DNA from: Leptolyngbya sp. FACHB-321
GTDB lineage: Bacteria > Cyanobacteriota > Cyanobacteriia > Leptolyngbyales > Leptolyngbyaceae
Assembly: GCF_014695975.1 (NCBI RefSeq)
Contig: NZ_JACJPI010000073.1
Location: 146,537-210,536, forward strand
Reading direction: 5' to 3'
DNA length: 64,000 nucleotides
Each line of letters starts with the position of its first letter. Position 1 is the stretch's first letter. The translations under genes and the position numbers were made by a program. Below the pieces are notes generated by a model, which ran no database searches, was not told the DNA's origin, and worked only from the letters and a program-made list of their open reading frames with translations. Of this stretch, positions 1-7,160 are shown piece by piece.

Positions 1-2
1 AA

Positions 3-326
3 AACCACGTCGGCGTTTGCCGAGATTCTGCTCATTTAGGGATCGCCCTTTGTCGGAGCCTCAGCATTCCAACGCGGATGGTGGTCGGCTATCTTTACCA
101 GCTTGACCCGATGGATCTGCACGCCTGGTTTGAAGTCTATCTAGGCGATCGCGGCTCTTCTACAGAGGGTCGCTGGTTTACCTTTGATGCCACCCAGCCA
201 AAGCCACGGGGTAATCGGATTGCGATCGCCTATGGGCGCGATGCTGCTGATGTTGCCCTGGCAACCCAATTTGGACCACTCACGCTCAACGAAATGAAAG
301 TTTGGGTGGATGCCGACGAAACGTAA
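3..326 (+). CDS. Transglutaminase-like cysteine protease, 5'-truncated by window edge
   Basis: This is the C-terminal end of a transglutaminase-family (bacterial transglutaminase-like, DUF-type cysteine protease) protein. The open frame runs from base 3 to a TAA at 324-326 and no start codon is needed inside the window. All three parts of the papain-like triad are visible: Cys in GVCRD at the left edge, His in [10 protein letters not shown] and Asp in FTFDATQ. The tail after the Asp ([16 protein letters not shown]) is typical of the family. The internal ATG at 78 falls after the catalytic Cys, so it cannot be the real start. The substrate is unknown. It converges with msrA across a hairpin. 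Confidence 0.85.
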   Translation, partial: NHVGVCRDSAHLGIALCRSLSIPTRMVVGYLYQLDPMDLHAWFEVYLGDRGSSTEGRWFTFDATQPKPRGNRIAIAYGRDAADVALATQFGPLTLNEMKVWVDADET

Positions 327-398
327 GCCGGCACGCTTCAAAATCCAAAGGTCACTCGGTCAGAGGGGAAAGAAGAAAGTCCCTTTAAATTGAGAATC

Positions 399-436
399 GA
401 CTGCACTCGCTCTACAACAAACGGTTGAGTGCAGTC
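399..436. terminator. Hairpin between convergent genes
   Basis: A perfect 10-bp inverted repeat (GACTGCACTC / GAGTGCAGTC) with an 18-nt loop lies between the convergent transglutaminase-like gene and msrA. On the plus strand it is not followed by a T-run, so it may act as a weak or bidirectional transcript end. The structure is seen directly; its function is inferred. Confidence 0.45.
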
Positions 437-484
437 AAAACCTAGTTGATGAGTTCTACCTAGCTTGCAGATCTACGACAGTTG

Positions 485-1141
485 CTATGCAGTGACAACA
501 CCGATCGGGCAAGTCACATTTGTTCCACCCAGACCGCAGTAGCCACCTGGATTTTTGGCGAGGTATTGTTGATGGTACCCTTCTGCGTAGTAAAACTCAG
601 GCGCATCAATAATTTCAGTAGTGATTTCCCCATAGCCGGAAGCATTGAGCGCTTTCTGATAGGTAACACGGGATGCCTCCGCTAGTTGGCGCTGTTCGTC
701 AGAATAGGTGTAAATGCCAGAGCGATACTGTGTACCTGCATCGTTCCCCTGTCTCATGCCCTGGGTCGGGTTATGGCTTTCCCAAAAGACTTTAAGCAGC
801 GCCTCGTAGCTAATTACAGAAGGGTCAAAGACAACCTGAACAACCTCGTTATGCCCTGTCCGACCCGAACAAACTTCCTGATAGGTTGGATTGGGCGTAA
901 TGCCAGCAGCGTAACCAGCAGCAGTCGAAAAAACGCCGTTTTGCTGCCAAAATTTGCGCTCTGCACCCCAAAAACAACCCAAGCCAAACACTGCGACCTC
1001 AAAACCTTCTGGATAAGGAGGTTTGAGCGGATTACCATTAACGAAGTGTTTAGCGGGTACAGGAATGGGTTCTGTACGCCCTGGCAAGGCTTCTTCAGGA
1101 GTCGGAAGGCTGAGCTTTTTGCCAAGTCCAAAAATTGCCAT
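485..1141 (-). CDS. msrA: Peptide-methionine (S)-S-oxide reductase MsrA
   Basis: A 218-residue MsrA that reduces methionine-S-sulfoxide in proteins, using thioredoxin as reductant. The catalytic motif GCFWGAE is present with the nucleophile at Cys56. Two further cysteines near the C terminus (Cys202 and Cys211, in GGYCGLGG and VTCPIG) are placed as resolving/recycling residues. Family landmarks [12 protein letters not shown] and GTQYRS are intact. About 40 residues precede the core domain, as is common in cyanobacterial and plant-type MsrA. It repairs oxidative damage, which fits an oxygenic phototroph. Length and motifs are complete, with no sign of decay. Confidence 0.95.
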   Translation of the reverse strand: MAIFGLGKKLSLPTPEEALPGRTEPIPVPAKHFVNGNPLKPPYPEGFEVAVFGLGCFWGAERKFWQQNGVFSTAAGYAAGITPNPTYQEVCSGRTGHNEVVQVVFDPSVISYEALLKVFWESHNPTQGMRQGNDAGTQYRSGIYTYSDEQRQLAEASRVTYQKALNASGYGEITTEIIDAPEFYYAEGYHQQYLAKNPGGYCGLGGTNVTCPIGVVTA

Positions 1142-1276
1142 AAGTTTTGACTCCGATTTCTAATCACTTCACCTTTCTTTATAGTAGCTTGTCGCCCAGA
1201 GGTCTGCGATCGCCATTGCTCCTCAAGCAGACCAGGCAATGATAAACGGTTGCAGGTACATTGCATTCGTGCTGTT

Positions 1277-2203
1277 TTAGCCAAAAACACTCAAGTTTAA
1301 GGTTTGAGTAAGCTGTTCCAGGAGAAAAAGTCCGGCGACCGAGTTGCCTGTATCATCCAGCGTGGGGCTGTAACAGGCGATCGCCCCTTGCCCTGGCACA
1401 ATAGACAGCAAGGCACCGCTGACTCCCGATTTGGTGGGTAGTCCGATGCGTACGGCAAAGCGACCCGACGCTTCATACAAGCCACAGGTCAGCATCAGGG
1501 CATTAGTCGCACGCTGGTGGATTGGCTGGACTTGAACATTTGGTTGAGCGAGTAATAGTCCTACTTGCGCTAGATCCGTGACGGTGCCAGCGAGACAGCA
1601 AAGATGATTGTAGGTATCAAGGGCAGATTCAACATGATTAATGTAGCCTGCTCGCAGAAGGACATCTGCGATCGCCCGATTGACCTCGTTTCGCAACGAT
1701 CGTACCGATGCCAGCATGGCAGTGTCCAGCACAAAACGGCTCCCAGCAGCCTGGTTAAGCCACAGCCGCAGCGTTTCGCACCGCTCAGCACCCTTTTCTC
1801 CTGGCAGCATAGCAGCAAGCGCGATCGCGCCACTGTTGAGCATCGGGTTACGTGGAAAGCCACGATCAGCATTTAATTGTGCCAGTGAATGAAAGGGCTG
1901 TTCTGACGGATCGATGCCCACTCGCGCAAAGACTGCGTCCCAACCCAATGTTTCTAGCAAGAACAGCAGCAACAACGGCTTGACCACACTCATTAACGCA
2001 AATGGTTGGTCGATCGCGCCTGCAACGTATCCCTGTCCTTCTGTTGTTCGTATGCCTACAGCAATTAGTTCAGCGTCTGCCTGTGCCAGTAAAGGAATAT
2101 AGTCCGGCAACCGCCCAGCGTGAGCATAGACCTTCGCTTGCGCCACCCAGCTTTCTAGCTGAGGTTGAGTCAACGCGGCAAAAGGTGTGAAGGAGAGGAC
2201 CAC
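1277..2203 (-). CDS. glsA: Serine-dependent glutaminase
   Basis: A glutaminase of the beta-lactamase-like (GlsA/YbaS) family, hydrolysing L-glutamine to glutamate and ammonia in the cytosol. The S-x-x-K active-site motif is visible at Ser72-Lys75 (MSVVKP). Family blocks FPRNPMLNSGAI and LPTKSGVSGALL follow. The length, about 308 residues, is normal. The start at 2203 is a GTG inside a pyrimidine/purine-rich repeat tract, and a TTG 33 bases downstream is an alternative, so the first 11 residues are uncertain. It stands alone between msrA and an HpxZ-like gene. Confidence 0.93.
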   Translation of the reverse strand: MVLSFTPFAALTQPQLESWVAQAKVYAHAGRLPDYIPLLAQADAELIAVGIRTTEGQGYVAGAIDQPFALMSVVKPLLLLFLLETLGWDAVFARVGIDPSEQPFHSLAQLNADRGFPRNPMLNSGAIALAAMLPGEKGAERCETLRLWLNQAAGSRFVLDTAMLASVRSLRNEVNRAIADVLLRAGYINHVESALDTYNHLCCLAGTVTDLAQVGLLLAQPNVQVQPIHQRATNALMLTCGLYEASGRFAVRIGLPTKSGVSGALLSIVPGQGAIACYSPTLDDTGNSVAGLFLLEQLTQTLNLSVFG

Positions 2204-2281
2204 GGGAGAAAAGGGGGAGGGGTAAAAGTTTTAAGTTTTGGGTTAATTCAGCCTTTAGCTTATTTTGAACGTGAGGAACTC

Positions 2282-2382
2282 AGCAAACTACTTCTAGCAA
2301 ACTACTTCCTCTTCATCCTTTACTCCATCACGCTTTCACTCCTTCATCCCCTACTCCATCACGCTTTCACTTCTTCATCCCC
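2282..2382. repeat. Two short tandem repeats upstream of glutaminase
   Basis: Two tandem arrays lie side by side. One is a 14-bp unit (AGCAAACTACTTC plus one base) present twice from about 2282. The other is a 31-bp unit starting TACTCCATCACGCTTTCACT, present at 2321-2351 and 2352-2382. They belong to a pyrimidine-rich spacer type that recurs at other gene ends in this window. Confidence 0.8.
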
Positions 2383-2390
2383 ACTTTCTC

Positions 2391-2777
2391 CTACCCCGGC
2401 AGCAGTGAAACATGAGCTGAAACAATCTTCCATCCTTGCGGCAACTTGCGCCAGACTTGGCTTTGTCTGCCTGCACGGAGCACGTTATCAGTAAGGCGCT
2501 GAAACTCTAGTGTGACGATCGCAGTATCAGCATCAAAGGTGACCACTTTGAGGTTAGAAATATCTCGCTCCAAGTTTTTGGTCGAGCGACCTTGCCGAAA
2601 GGCTTTAATTGCCTCCATGCCATAAAGATTTTCGGTGACGCCAAACCGCAGAACATCAGGAGAATTCCAAAACAAGTTGTCTAGGGTAGCAAGATCATTC
2701 TCAACCAATGCCTTTTCGTAGGTGAGATACAGTGCTGTGAGTTCAGTGACGATCGCGGGATCGTTAATTTGGGGCAT
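2391..2777 (-). CDS. hpxZ: HpxZ/AtzH-like (DUF3225, NTF2-fold) protein
   Basis: A 128-residue single-domain protein of the SnoaL/NTF2-like fold, resembling the AtzH/HpxZ group (DUF3225). Visible landmarks are LYLTYEKALVENDLATLDNLF, the RFG..ENLYG loop, FRQGRS and a C-terminal SQVWRK..QGWKIVSAHVS strand. In cyanuric acid breakdown AtzH acts on 1,3-dicarboxyurea; in the hpx oxalurate pathway HpxZ has no firmly settled role. An AtzG/AtzE-like pair, the usual partners, is found about 50 kb away at 53.0-54.6 kb. The ATG at 2777 fits the family N terminus. Family placement is fairly sure, the substrate is not. Confidence 0.8.
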   Translation of the reverse strand: MPQINDPAIVTELTALYLTYEKALVENDLATLDNLFWNSPDVLRFGVTENLYGMEAIKAFRQGRSTKNLERDISNLKVVTFDADTAIVTLEFQRLTDNVLRAGRQSQVWRKLPQGWKIVSAHVSLLPG

Positions 2778-2804
2778 GGGGGAAGGAGTGGGAGAGTGAA
2801 GGGA

Positions 2805-2852
2805 TGGAAAGGGGGAAGAATGAAGGGGTGGAAAGGGGGAAGAATGAAGGGG
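2805..2852. repeat. 24-bp tandem repeat, two copies
   Basis: A purine-rich unit beginning TGGAAAGGGGGAAGAATGAA is repeated exactly, at 2805-2828 and 2829-2852, just upstream of the hpxZ-like start. It is low-complexity intergenic sequence of the same style as the repeats near 2.3, 24.7, 36.0 and 45.2 kb. Confidence 0.85.
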
Positions 2853-2896
2853 TAGGAATAGGTTTAATTTAGCCTTCTGCCTTCTGCCTTTAGCCT

Positions 2897-3814
2897 TCAG
2901 CCCTGCCTTTCGATGCTAAAGTCCAGAATCGCTGCTGCTGTCACTTGAGGCTGTTCCAAATGAGGCACATGACCACAGTTTTTCACCCAAACGAGTTTGC
3001 TGTGGGCAATCGCCTGCTGGAATTTAGTGGCATCTTGCGTGCCCAAAATCTTGTCGGAGTCGCCCCACACAAGGAGGGTTGGCTGCTCGATCGCTGCAAT
3101 TTTGTCTGCTAAAAAGTTGTAGCCACCGCTTTTGGTAAACGAAATAATCGCTTGCTGCCAGTTGGCACACGTTAGATGCAGGGCACCACACACAAGTGCA
3201 TCAGGTGAGACAAAGCTAGAGTCGTAGTATGCCTGAAAGCTCACCCTGCGTCGCACACTGGGGCTACGAAGAAAGTTAGCTGCGAGTTCGCCCAACGGTG
3301 GAAAGAGAAATCGTGCCATTGCTGGACCGCGTGCAAAACCAGCGCTGTCGATAAGTACCAGTTTCTGTACAGCATCGGGATAGGTCAACGCAAAATCGAT
3401 CGCGGCGGCTCCACCCATCGACGCACCCACCAAAATCATGGGTCGAGCAATGAGCGTTTTCCAAAAGTGATAAAGATGAGTTTTAATTGCGGCTGGGCTG
3501 AAGAGACTACCAACAGGGCGATCGGTGAAACCAAAACCAAGCAAATCGACGCTCCAGGTTTCTTGCGTTTCTGCCAATAGCGGCAGCAGACGACGAAACT
3601 CAAACACAGAGCTATCAAAACCGTGTAGCAGCACGATCGGTATGCCTCCGGAGCCTTTGCGGATGTAGGCAGTTGCGATCGGTGAAACACAGAGCGACGT
3701 TGAAATGTCTGTGCGCTCAATGCTTTGGGCTAGAGCGATCGACGTGGCTTCGGTTAATTGGGCACTTTCGGGCGGTAGCATCGTCATCATAAAGCTCAGT
3801 TTATCTCGTTCCAA
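2897..3814 (-). CDS. Alpha/beta hydrolase
   Basis: A 305-residue alpha/beta-fold hydrolase. The oxyanion strand IPIVLLHGFDSS precedes the nucleophile elbow GASMGG (Ser132). The acid is probably the Asp in LLVWGDSDKIL, and the catalytic His is His282 in CGHVPHLEQP. It has no signal peptide or membrane segment, so it is likely cytosolic. The family covers esterases, haloperoxidase-like and C-C hydrolases, and the sequence does not decide between them. Start codons at 3814, 3790, 3787 and 3781 are all in frame, so the first 11 residues are uncertain. It is transcribed toward the hpxZ-like gene but 120 bases of repeat-like spacer lie between them. Confidence 0.88.
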   Translation of the reverse strand: MERDKLSFMMTMLPPESAQLTEATSIALAQSIERTDISTSLCVSPIATAYIRKGSGGIPIVLLHGFDSSVFEFRRLLPLLAETQETWSVDLLGFGFTDRPVGSLFSPAAIKTHLYHFWKTLIARPMILVGASMGGAAAIDFALTYPDAVQKLVLIDSAGFARGPAMARFLFPPLGELAANFLRSPSVRRRVSFQAYYDSSFVSPDALVCGALHLTCANWQQAIISFTKSGGYNFLADKIAAIEQPTLLVWGDSDKILGTQDATKFQQAIAHSKLVWVKNCGHVPHLEQPQVTAAAILDFSIERQG

Positions 3815-3904
3815 GCATCAAACAGAGCTGACTACCAGCCACCTTCCCTTGCAGCAACGATCAGAGTTCGCTAGGCTTTGGTTGTTGTTATTAGATGACA
3901 AACG

Positions 3905-4189
3905 ATGCCGAAAGCAATTTGGAATGGTGCTGTGCTAGCCGAGAGCGATCGGTGCGAAGTGGTAGAAGGCAATCAATACTTTCCACCTGATGCAATCCAT
4001 CGCGAATATTTCAAAGAGAGCAACACCCACACGGGCTGTCCGTGGAAGGGCACTGCCAGCTACTACACGATCGAAGTAGATGGCAAAACCAACCCGGATG
4101 CTGCCTGGTACTACCCCACGCCCAAAGATGCTGCCAAAAATATCACTGGCTACATTGCCTTTTGGAAAGGCGTGAAAGTGGAAGCCTAA
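3905..4189 (+). CDS. DUF427 domain protein
   Basis: A 94-residue protein that is entirely a DUF427 domain. Recognisable elements are the N-terminal WNGAVLAES, FPPDAI, the strongly conserved HTGCPWKGTASYY and the end FWKGVKVE. DUF427 proteins are small cytosolic beta-rich proteins of unknown biochemical role. The gene is complete, with an ATG start, and diverges from the alpha/beta hydrolase with about 90 bases between them. Confidence 0.92.
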   Translation: MPKAIWNGAVLAESDRCEVVEGNQYFPPDAIHREYFKESNTHTGCPWKGTASYYTIEVDGKTNPDAAWYYPTPKDAAKNITGYIAFWKGVKVEA

Positions 4190-4260
4190 AAGGCCCCAGC
4201 GGTATGACAGCACAAAGTTTGCTGTTATGCCGCTGTAACGAATGCAAGGTGCAACGTTCC

Positions 4261-4293
4261 TGAAACGTCCATGAAACGTCTATGAAGACGGAC
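4261..4293 (+). promoter_or_regulatory. Three 11-bp direct repeats, possible OmpR-family operator
   Basis: TGAAACGTCCA, TGAAACGTCTA and TGAAGACGGAC follow each other without a gap, giving an 11-bp period of related units. Regulators of the OmpR/PhoB family commonly bind such direct repeats on one face of the helix. The array lies 130 bases upstream of the TPR-FkbM gene. The repeats are seen; the regulatory role is inferred and the regulator is unknown. Confidence 0.4.
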
Positions 4294-4422
4294 AAGTATT
4301 CGTAGCTGCAATGGGATGCCTTGCCTCACTGGCAATGAGAGGGCTAACGATAACGCATTTGCAAGTGTGTCATTGGGCGCGATCGCAGGGCAGACTAACA
4401 GGGTGAAACCGTTCTTACCCCC

Positions 4423-6024
4423 ATGAACACCTCCCCCCATGCCAGCCTTTATTGGCAACACCTCCAGCAGGTATGTCCATCGATTAACCCTGCCACTTTG
4501 TCCTACATCCACACGGCGTTAGAAGCAACCAATTGGGACGAGCCACAGTCGCCACTCGATTGGAACAACTACGGAGTCATCGCCCTAGTTGAGGCAGAAC
4601 AAAGCACAGATCCTGATCTCCGTGGTCTCTATATGGAAACCGCGATCGCAGCCTTTGAAAATGGAGCCGATGCCCACCCGCTCTGTGCGGCTCATCTTGC
4701 CCTTGCCCATACTCTGATTGGAGAGACAGAAAAAGCCGTTCAGATTGCCTTCCCCGCATTAATCAACGTTCTGCAACCTGCTTTTGCCAGCCAAGCTGCT
4801 GCACCCGGTTTAATCTACGTCCCGGTTCTATGGCAGGAGCCGCGATCACATTATTTTGAAGGCTCAAGTAGACTTTGGACAGACACGAATGCGTTTCAGC
4901 AGAGTGTGTTGTTGCTTGGGGAAATTGTCTGGCGATCGCAAGCGATCTTCTACAATGCAACCGGACGCCGTATGCTTCAGGTTGCTGCCCAAGTCTTACC
5001 AGACTCTGCCGCTGTCCACTTACGGCTGGGGCTTGCCAATCTCATCAGTGATCAGTGGGAAGGGCTGATTCATTTACAGCGTGCCAATCAGCTTGTACCC
5101 AATTGTTCACCGATTCTGCAAGCCCTCTACCTTGCCTATCAAACGTTGCAGCAAACGGCAGCAGCAACAACCTGGTTAGAGACGGCTCACGCTTTACATA
5201 CGCAACACCCCAACGCGCTCGAGTGGCAGTGGGCGAAACTTGCACTAGACAGTTCGACGACTTGTGTTCCGTTTGAAGGTAACCTGCTGCTGGTAGTCGA
5301 GCCTAGCTTTCACAGCATTGTGACAAGTGTATTGCTAGGTGCTGGCGATTGGTTTGAACGCGAAATGGAGTTCTGGCGCAGTGCCATTCAACCCGGCATG
5401 ACCGTGATTGATGTCGGAGCAAATGTGGGTGTCTACACCTTTAGCGCGGCTTCTCAAGTCGGCGCCAGTGGACGGGTGCTGGCGATCGAACCTTTTTCTG
5501 GCTGTGTGCAGTGTTTACAGGAAACGTGCCGCCTCAATCAGTTTGATTGGGTGACAGTCTGTCAGGGCGCAGCGAGTGATTATGACGGTACAGCACGGCT
5601 ATCACTACAGACAGCTAGTGAAATGAATCAGATTGTCACTGCTGGAACAGAGAGCGCTACACAAACTGGACCGTTTGAAGACGTTGCTTGCTTTTCGTTA
5701 GACAGCTTGATTAAGCAAGAAAAACTAACTCAGGTCGATTTTTTGAAGATTGATGCCGAAGGTCACGAGTTACAAGTGTTGCTGGGTAGTGATCGACTAC
5801 TAACCGAGTTCGCACCCGTCATCATGTATGAAAACATCAGTGGCAATCAAGGTAGCAACTCACCAGTCGCTAATTTCTTGAACGCTAATGGTTATCAACT
5901 CTTCCGCTATCAACCCTACTTACAGACATTAGTTGCAATTGAATCTGTAGAGGATTTACAGGGAAACCTCAACATCATCGCAGTACCGCTGGCGAAGGTG
6001 GCAACCTTTGGTCTGCGAAAGTAA
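4423..6024 (+). CDS. TPR-FkbM family methyltransferase fusion
   Basis: A 533-residue protein. Residues 1 to about 285 are helical, Ala/Leu-rich and TPR-like (LAHTLIGETEKAVQIA, QRANQLVPNCSPILQALY). From about residue 325 there is an FkbM-type SAM-dependent methyltransferase: VIDVGANVGVYTFS is motif I, the acidic VLAIEPF end binds the ribose, and FLKIDAEGHELQVL is the FkbM core. FkbM enzymes mostly O-methylate sugars or polyketides, often in glycan loci. The gene overlaps the open frame of the next FkbM gene and the two are probably co-transcribed. A TPR/GT41 glycosyltransferase and a pilin follow. No Shine-Dalgarno is obvious before the ATG. Confidence 0.88.
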   Translation: MNTSPHASLYWQHLQQVCPSINPATLSYIHTALEATNWDEPQSPLDWNNYGVIALVEAEQSTDPDLRGLYMETAIAAFENGADAHPLCAAHLALAHTLIGETEKAVQIAFPALINVLQPAFASQAAAPGLIYVPVLWQEPRSHYFEGSSRLWTDTNAFQQSVLLLGEIVWRSQAIFYNATGRRMLQVAAQVLPDSAAVHLRLGLANLISDQWEGLIHLQRANQLVPNCSPILQALYLAYQTLQQTAAATTWLETAHALHTQHPNALEWQWAKLALDSSTTCVPFEGNLLLVVEPSFHSIVTSVLLGAGDWFEREMEFWRSAIQPGMTVIDVGANVGVYTFSAASQVGASGRVLAIEPFSGCVQCLQETCRLNQFDWVTVCQGAASDYDGTARLSLQTASEMNQIVTAGTESATQTGPFEDVACFSLDSLIKQEKLTQVDFLKIDAEGHELQVLLGSDRLLTEFAPVIMYENISGNQGSNSPVANFLNANGYQLFRYQPYLQTLVAIESVEDLQGNLNIIAVPLAKVATFGLRK

Positions 6025-6061
6025 AAAACGCTGTTCAATCTATCCTTTGAGAGCCTTACCT

Positions 6062-7078
6062 ATGGCACTTTTTCTTCCAAGTCTTAAGAAAAACGGTTGT
6101 TTAGATCCAGTTCATATCACCCTGTGCAATGTTGGTTCTCGCAAAACGGGCACCAAAGATGACTATGGAACGCAAGCATGGGGTATGTTTGCGCCTAATC
6201 TGACGATTTATGGGTTTGATGCTGATGCTGCCGCTTGCGAAGCCGCGAATGCTGATGTTGAAAGGCGTGAGATTAATTGGCTCGAACAACACTTTCCCTT
6301 AGCGCTCGCTAAAGAAGTGGGTACATCAACGCTTTACATCACGAACAACCCGCAGTGTAGCTCGTTGTATCCACCTAATGCTCCTTACTTAAAACGTTTT
6401 TTGCGCTTGCAAGAGATGGTGGCTTTAGAGTCTACTACTGACATTGAAACCACTAATCTGGATACAGTCTTTCAAACTGAAGGCATTGATGAAATTGATT
6501 TTTTGCAAATTGACGTTCAGGGTGCAAGTTTGCAGGTTTTAGAAGGTGCATCCTGGCTTTTAGAGCGCAGTGTTTTGGCGATTCAAGTCGAGGTTGAATT
6601 TTCTCACCTATATGCCAACGAGCCATTATTTGCCGATGTTGATACGTACCTGAGGCAGCTAGGCTTTACGCTCTTTGACTTAGCGCCGATTTCACGGGGA
6701 TATCGATCGCTACTTCATTCCACAGAACGTCCTGGTCAGGTGCTTTGGGCAGATGCTATCTACTTTCGAGATCTCCTTCAAGAGAATGTAAACGCTCAAT
6801 TCAAAAGCCCTGATCAGCTTTTTAAGCTTGCTTGCGTTGCAGACGCCTTAGAGTTTACTGACTATGCGTTGGAACTGCTGGAGCACCTGACACTACACTA
6901 CGGTAACGACCCAATTTATAACGTTGCAAACCACATTGTTGAAAGTCTGACTCAAATCCCTGAACTGGTTCAAACTGGGCTAAGTACGTTTCCAGCCGTT
7001 GCCAATTTACAGGATTACATTACAGGTGCTGCTGCCGATTTTTTAGCAGCAAACCCACCTGCACCATCGATCGGTTAG
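6062..7078 (+). CDS. FkbM family methyltransferase
   Basis: A second FkbM-type methyltransferase of about 338 residues. The N-terminal motif HITLCNVGSRKTGTKDDYG replaces the more usual DVGAN form. An acidic YGFDAD strand and the FkbM signature FLQIDVQGASLQVLEGA follow. The C-terminal third (from about residue 250) is helical and TPR-like. The frame is open from a GTG-type codon at 6008, which would overlap the upstream gene; the ATG at 6062 is preferred because the family N terminus (PVHITLCNVG) follows closely. It lies 37 bases after the TPR-FkbM gene on the same strand, suggesting an operon acting on the same glycan or protein. Confidence 0.85.
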   Translation: MALFLPSLKKNGCLDPVHITLCNVGSRKTGTKDDYGTQAWGMFAPNLTIYGFDADAAACEAANADVERREINWLEQHFPLALAKEVGTSTLYITNNPQCSSLYPPNAPYLKRFLRLQEMVALESTTDIETTNLDTVFQTEGIDEIDFLQIDVQGASLQVLEGASWLLERSVLAIQVEVEFSHLYANEPLFADVDTYLRQLGFTLFDLAPISRGYRSLLHSTERPGQVLWADAIYFRDLLQENVNAQFKSPDQLFKLACVADALEFTDYALELLEHLTLHYGNDPIYNVANHIVESLTQIPELVQTGLSTFPAVANLQDYITGAAADFLAANPPAPSIG

Positions 7079-7160
7079 TTTGATCCTCTCTTGTCAAAGG
7101 AAAGCTAGGGAGGATCGCTCGACCGATGTATACGGTAGCCTAGTACAATTTCTAGAACCA

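Noticed and set aside
40..326. Complete small ORF starting at 78
   Set aside because: The catalytic Cys of the transglutaminase lies upstream of 78 in the same frame, so the gene begins before the window.
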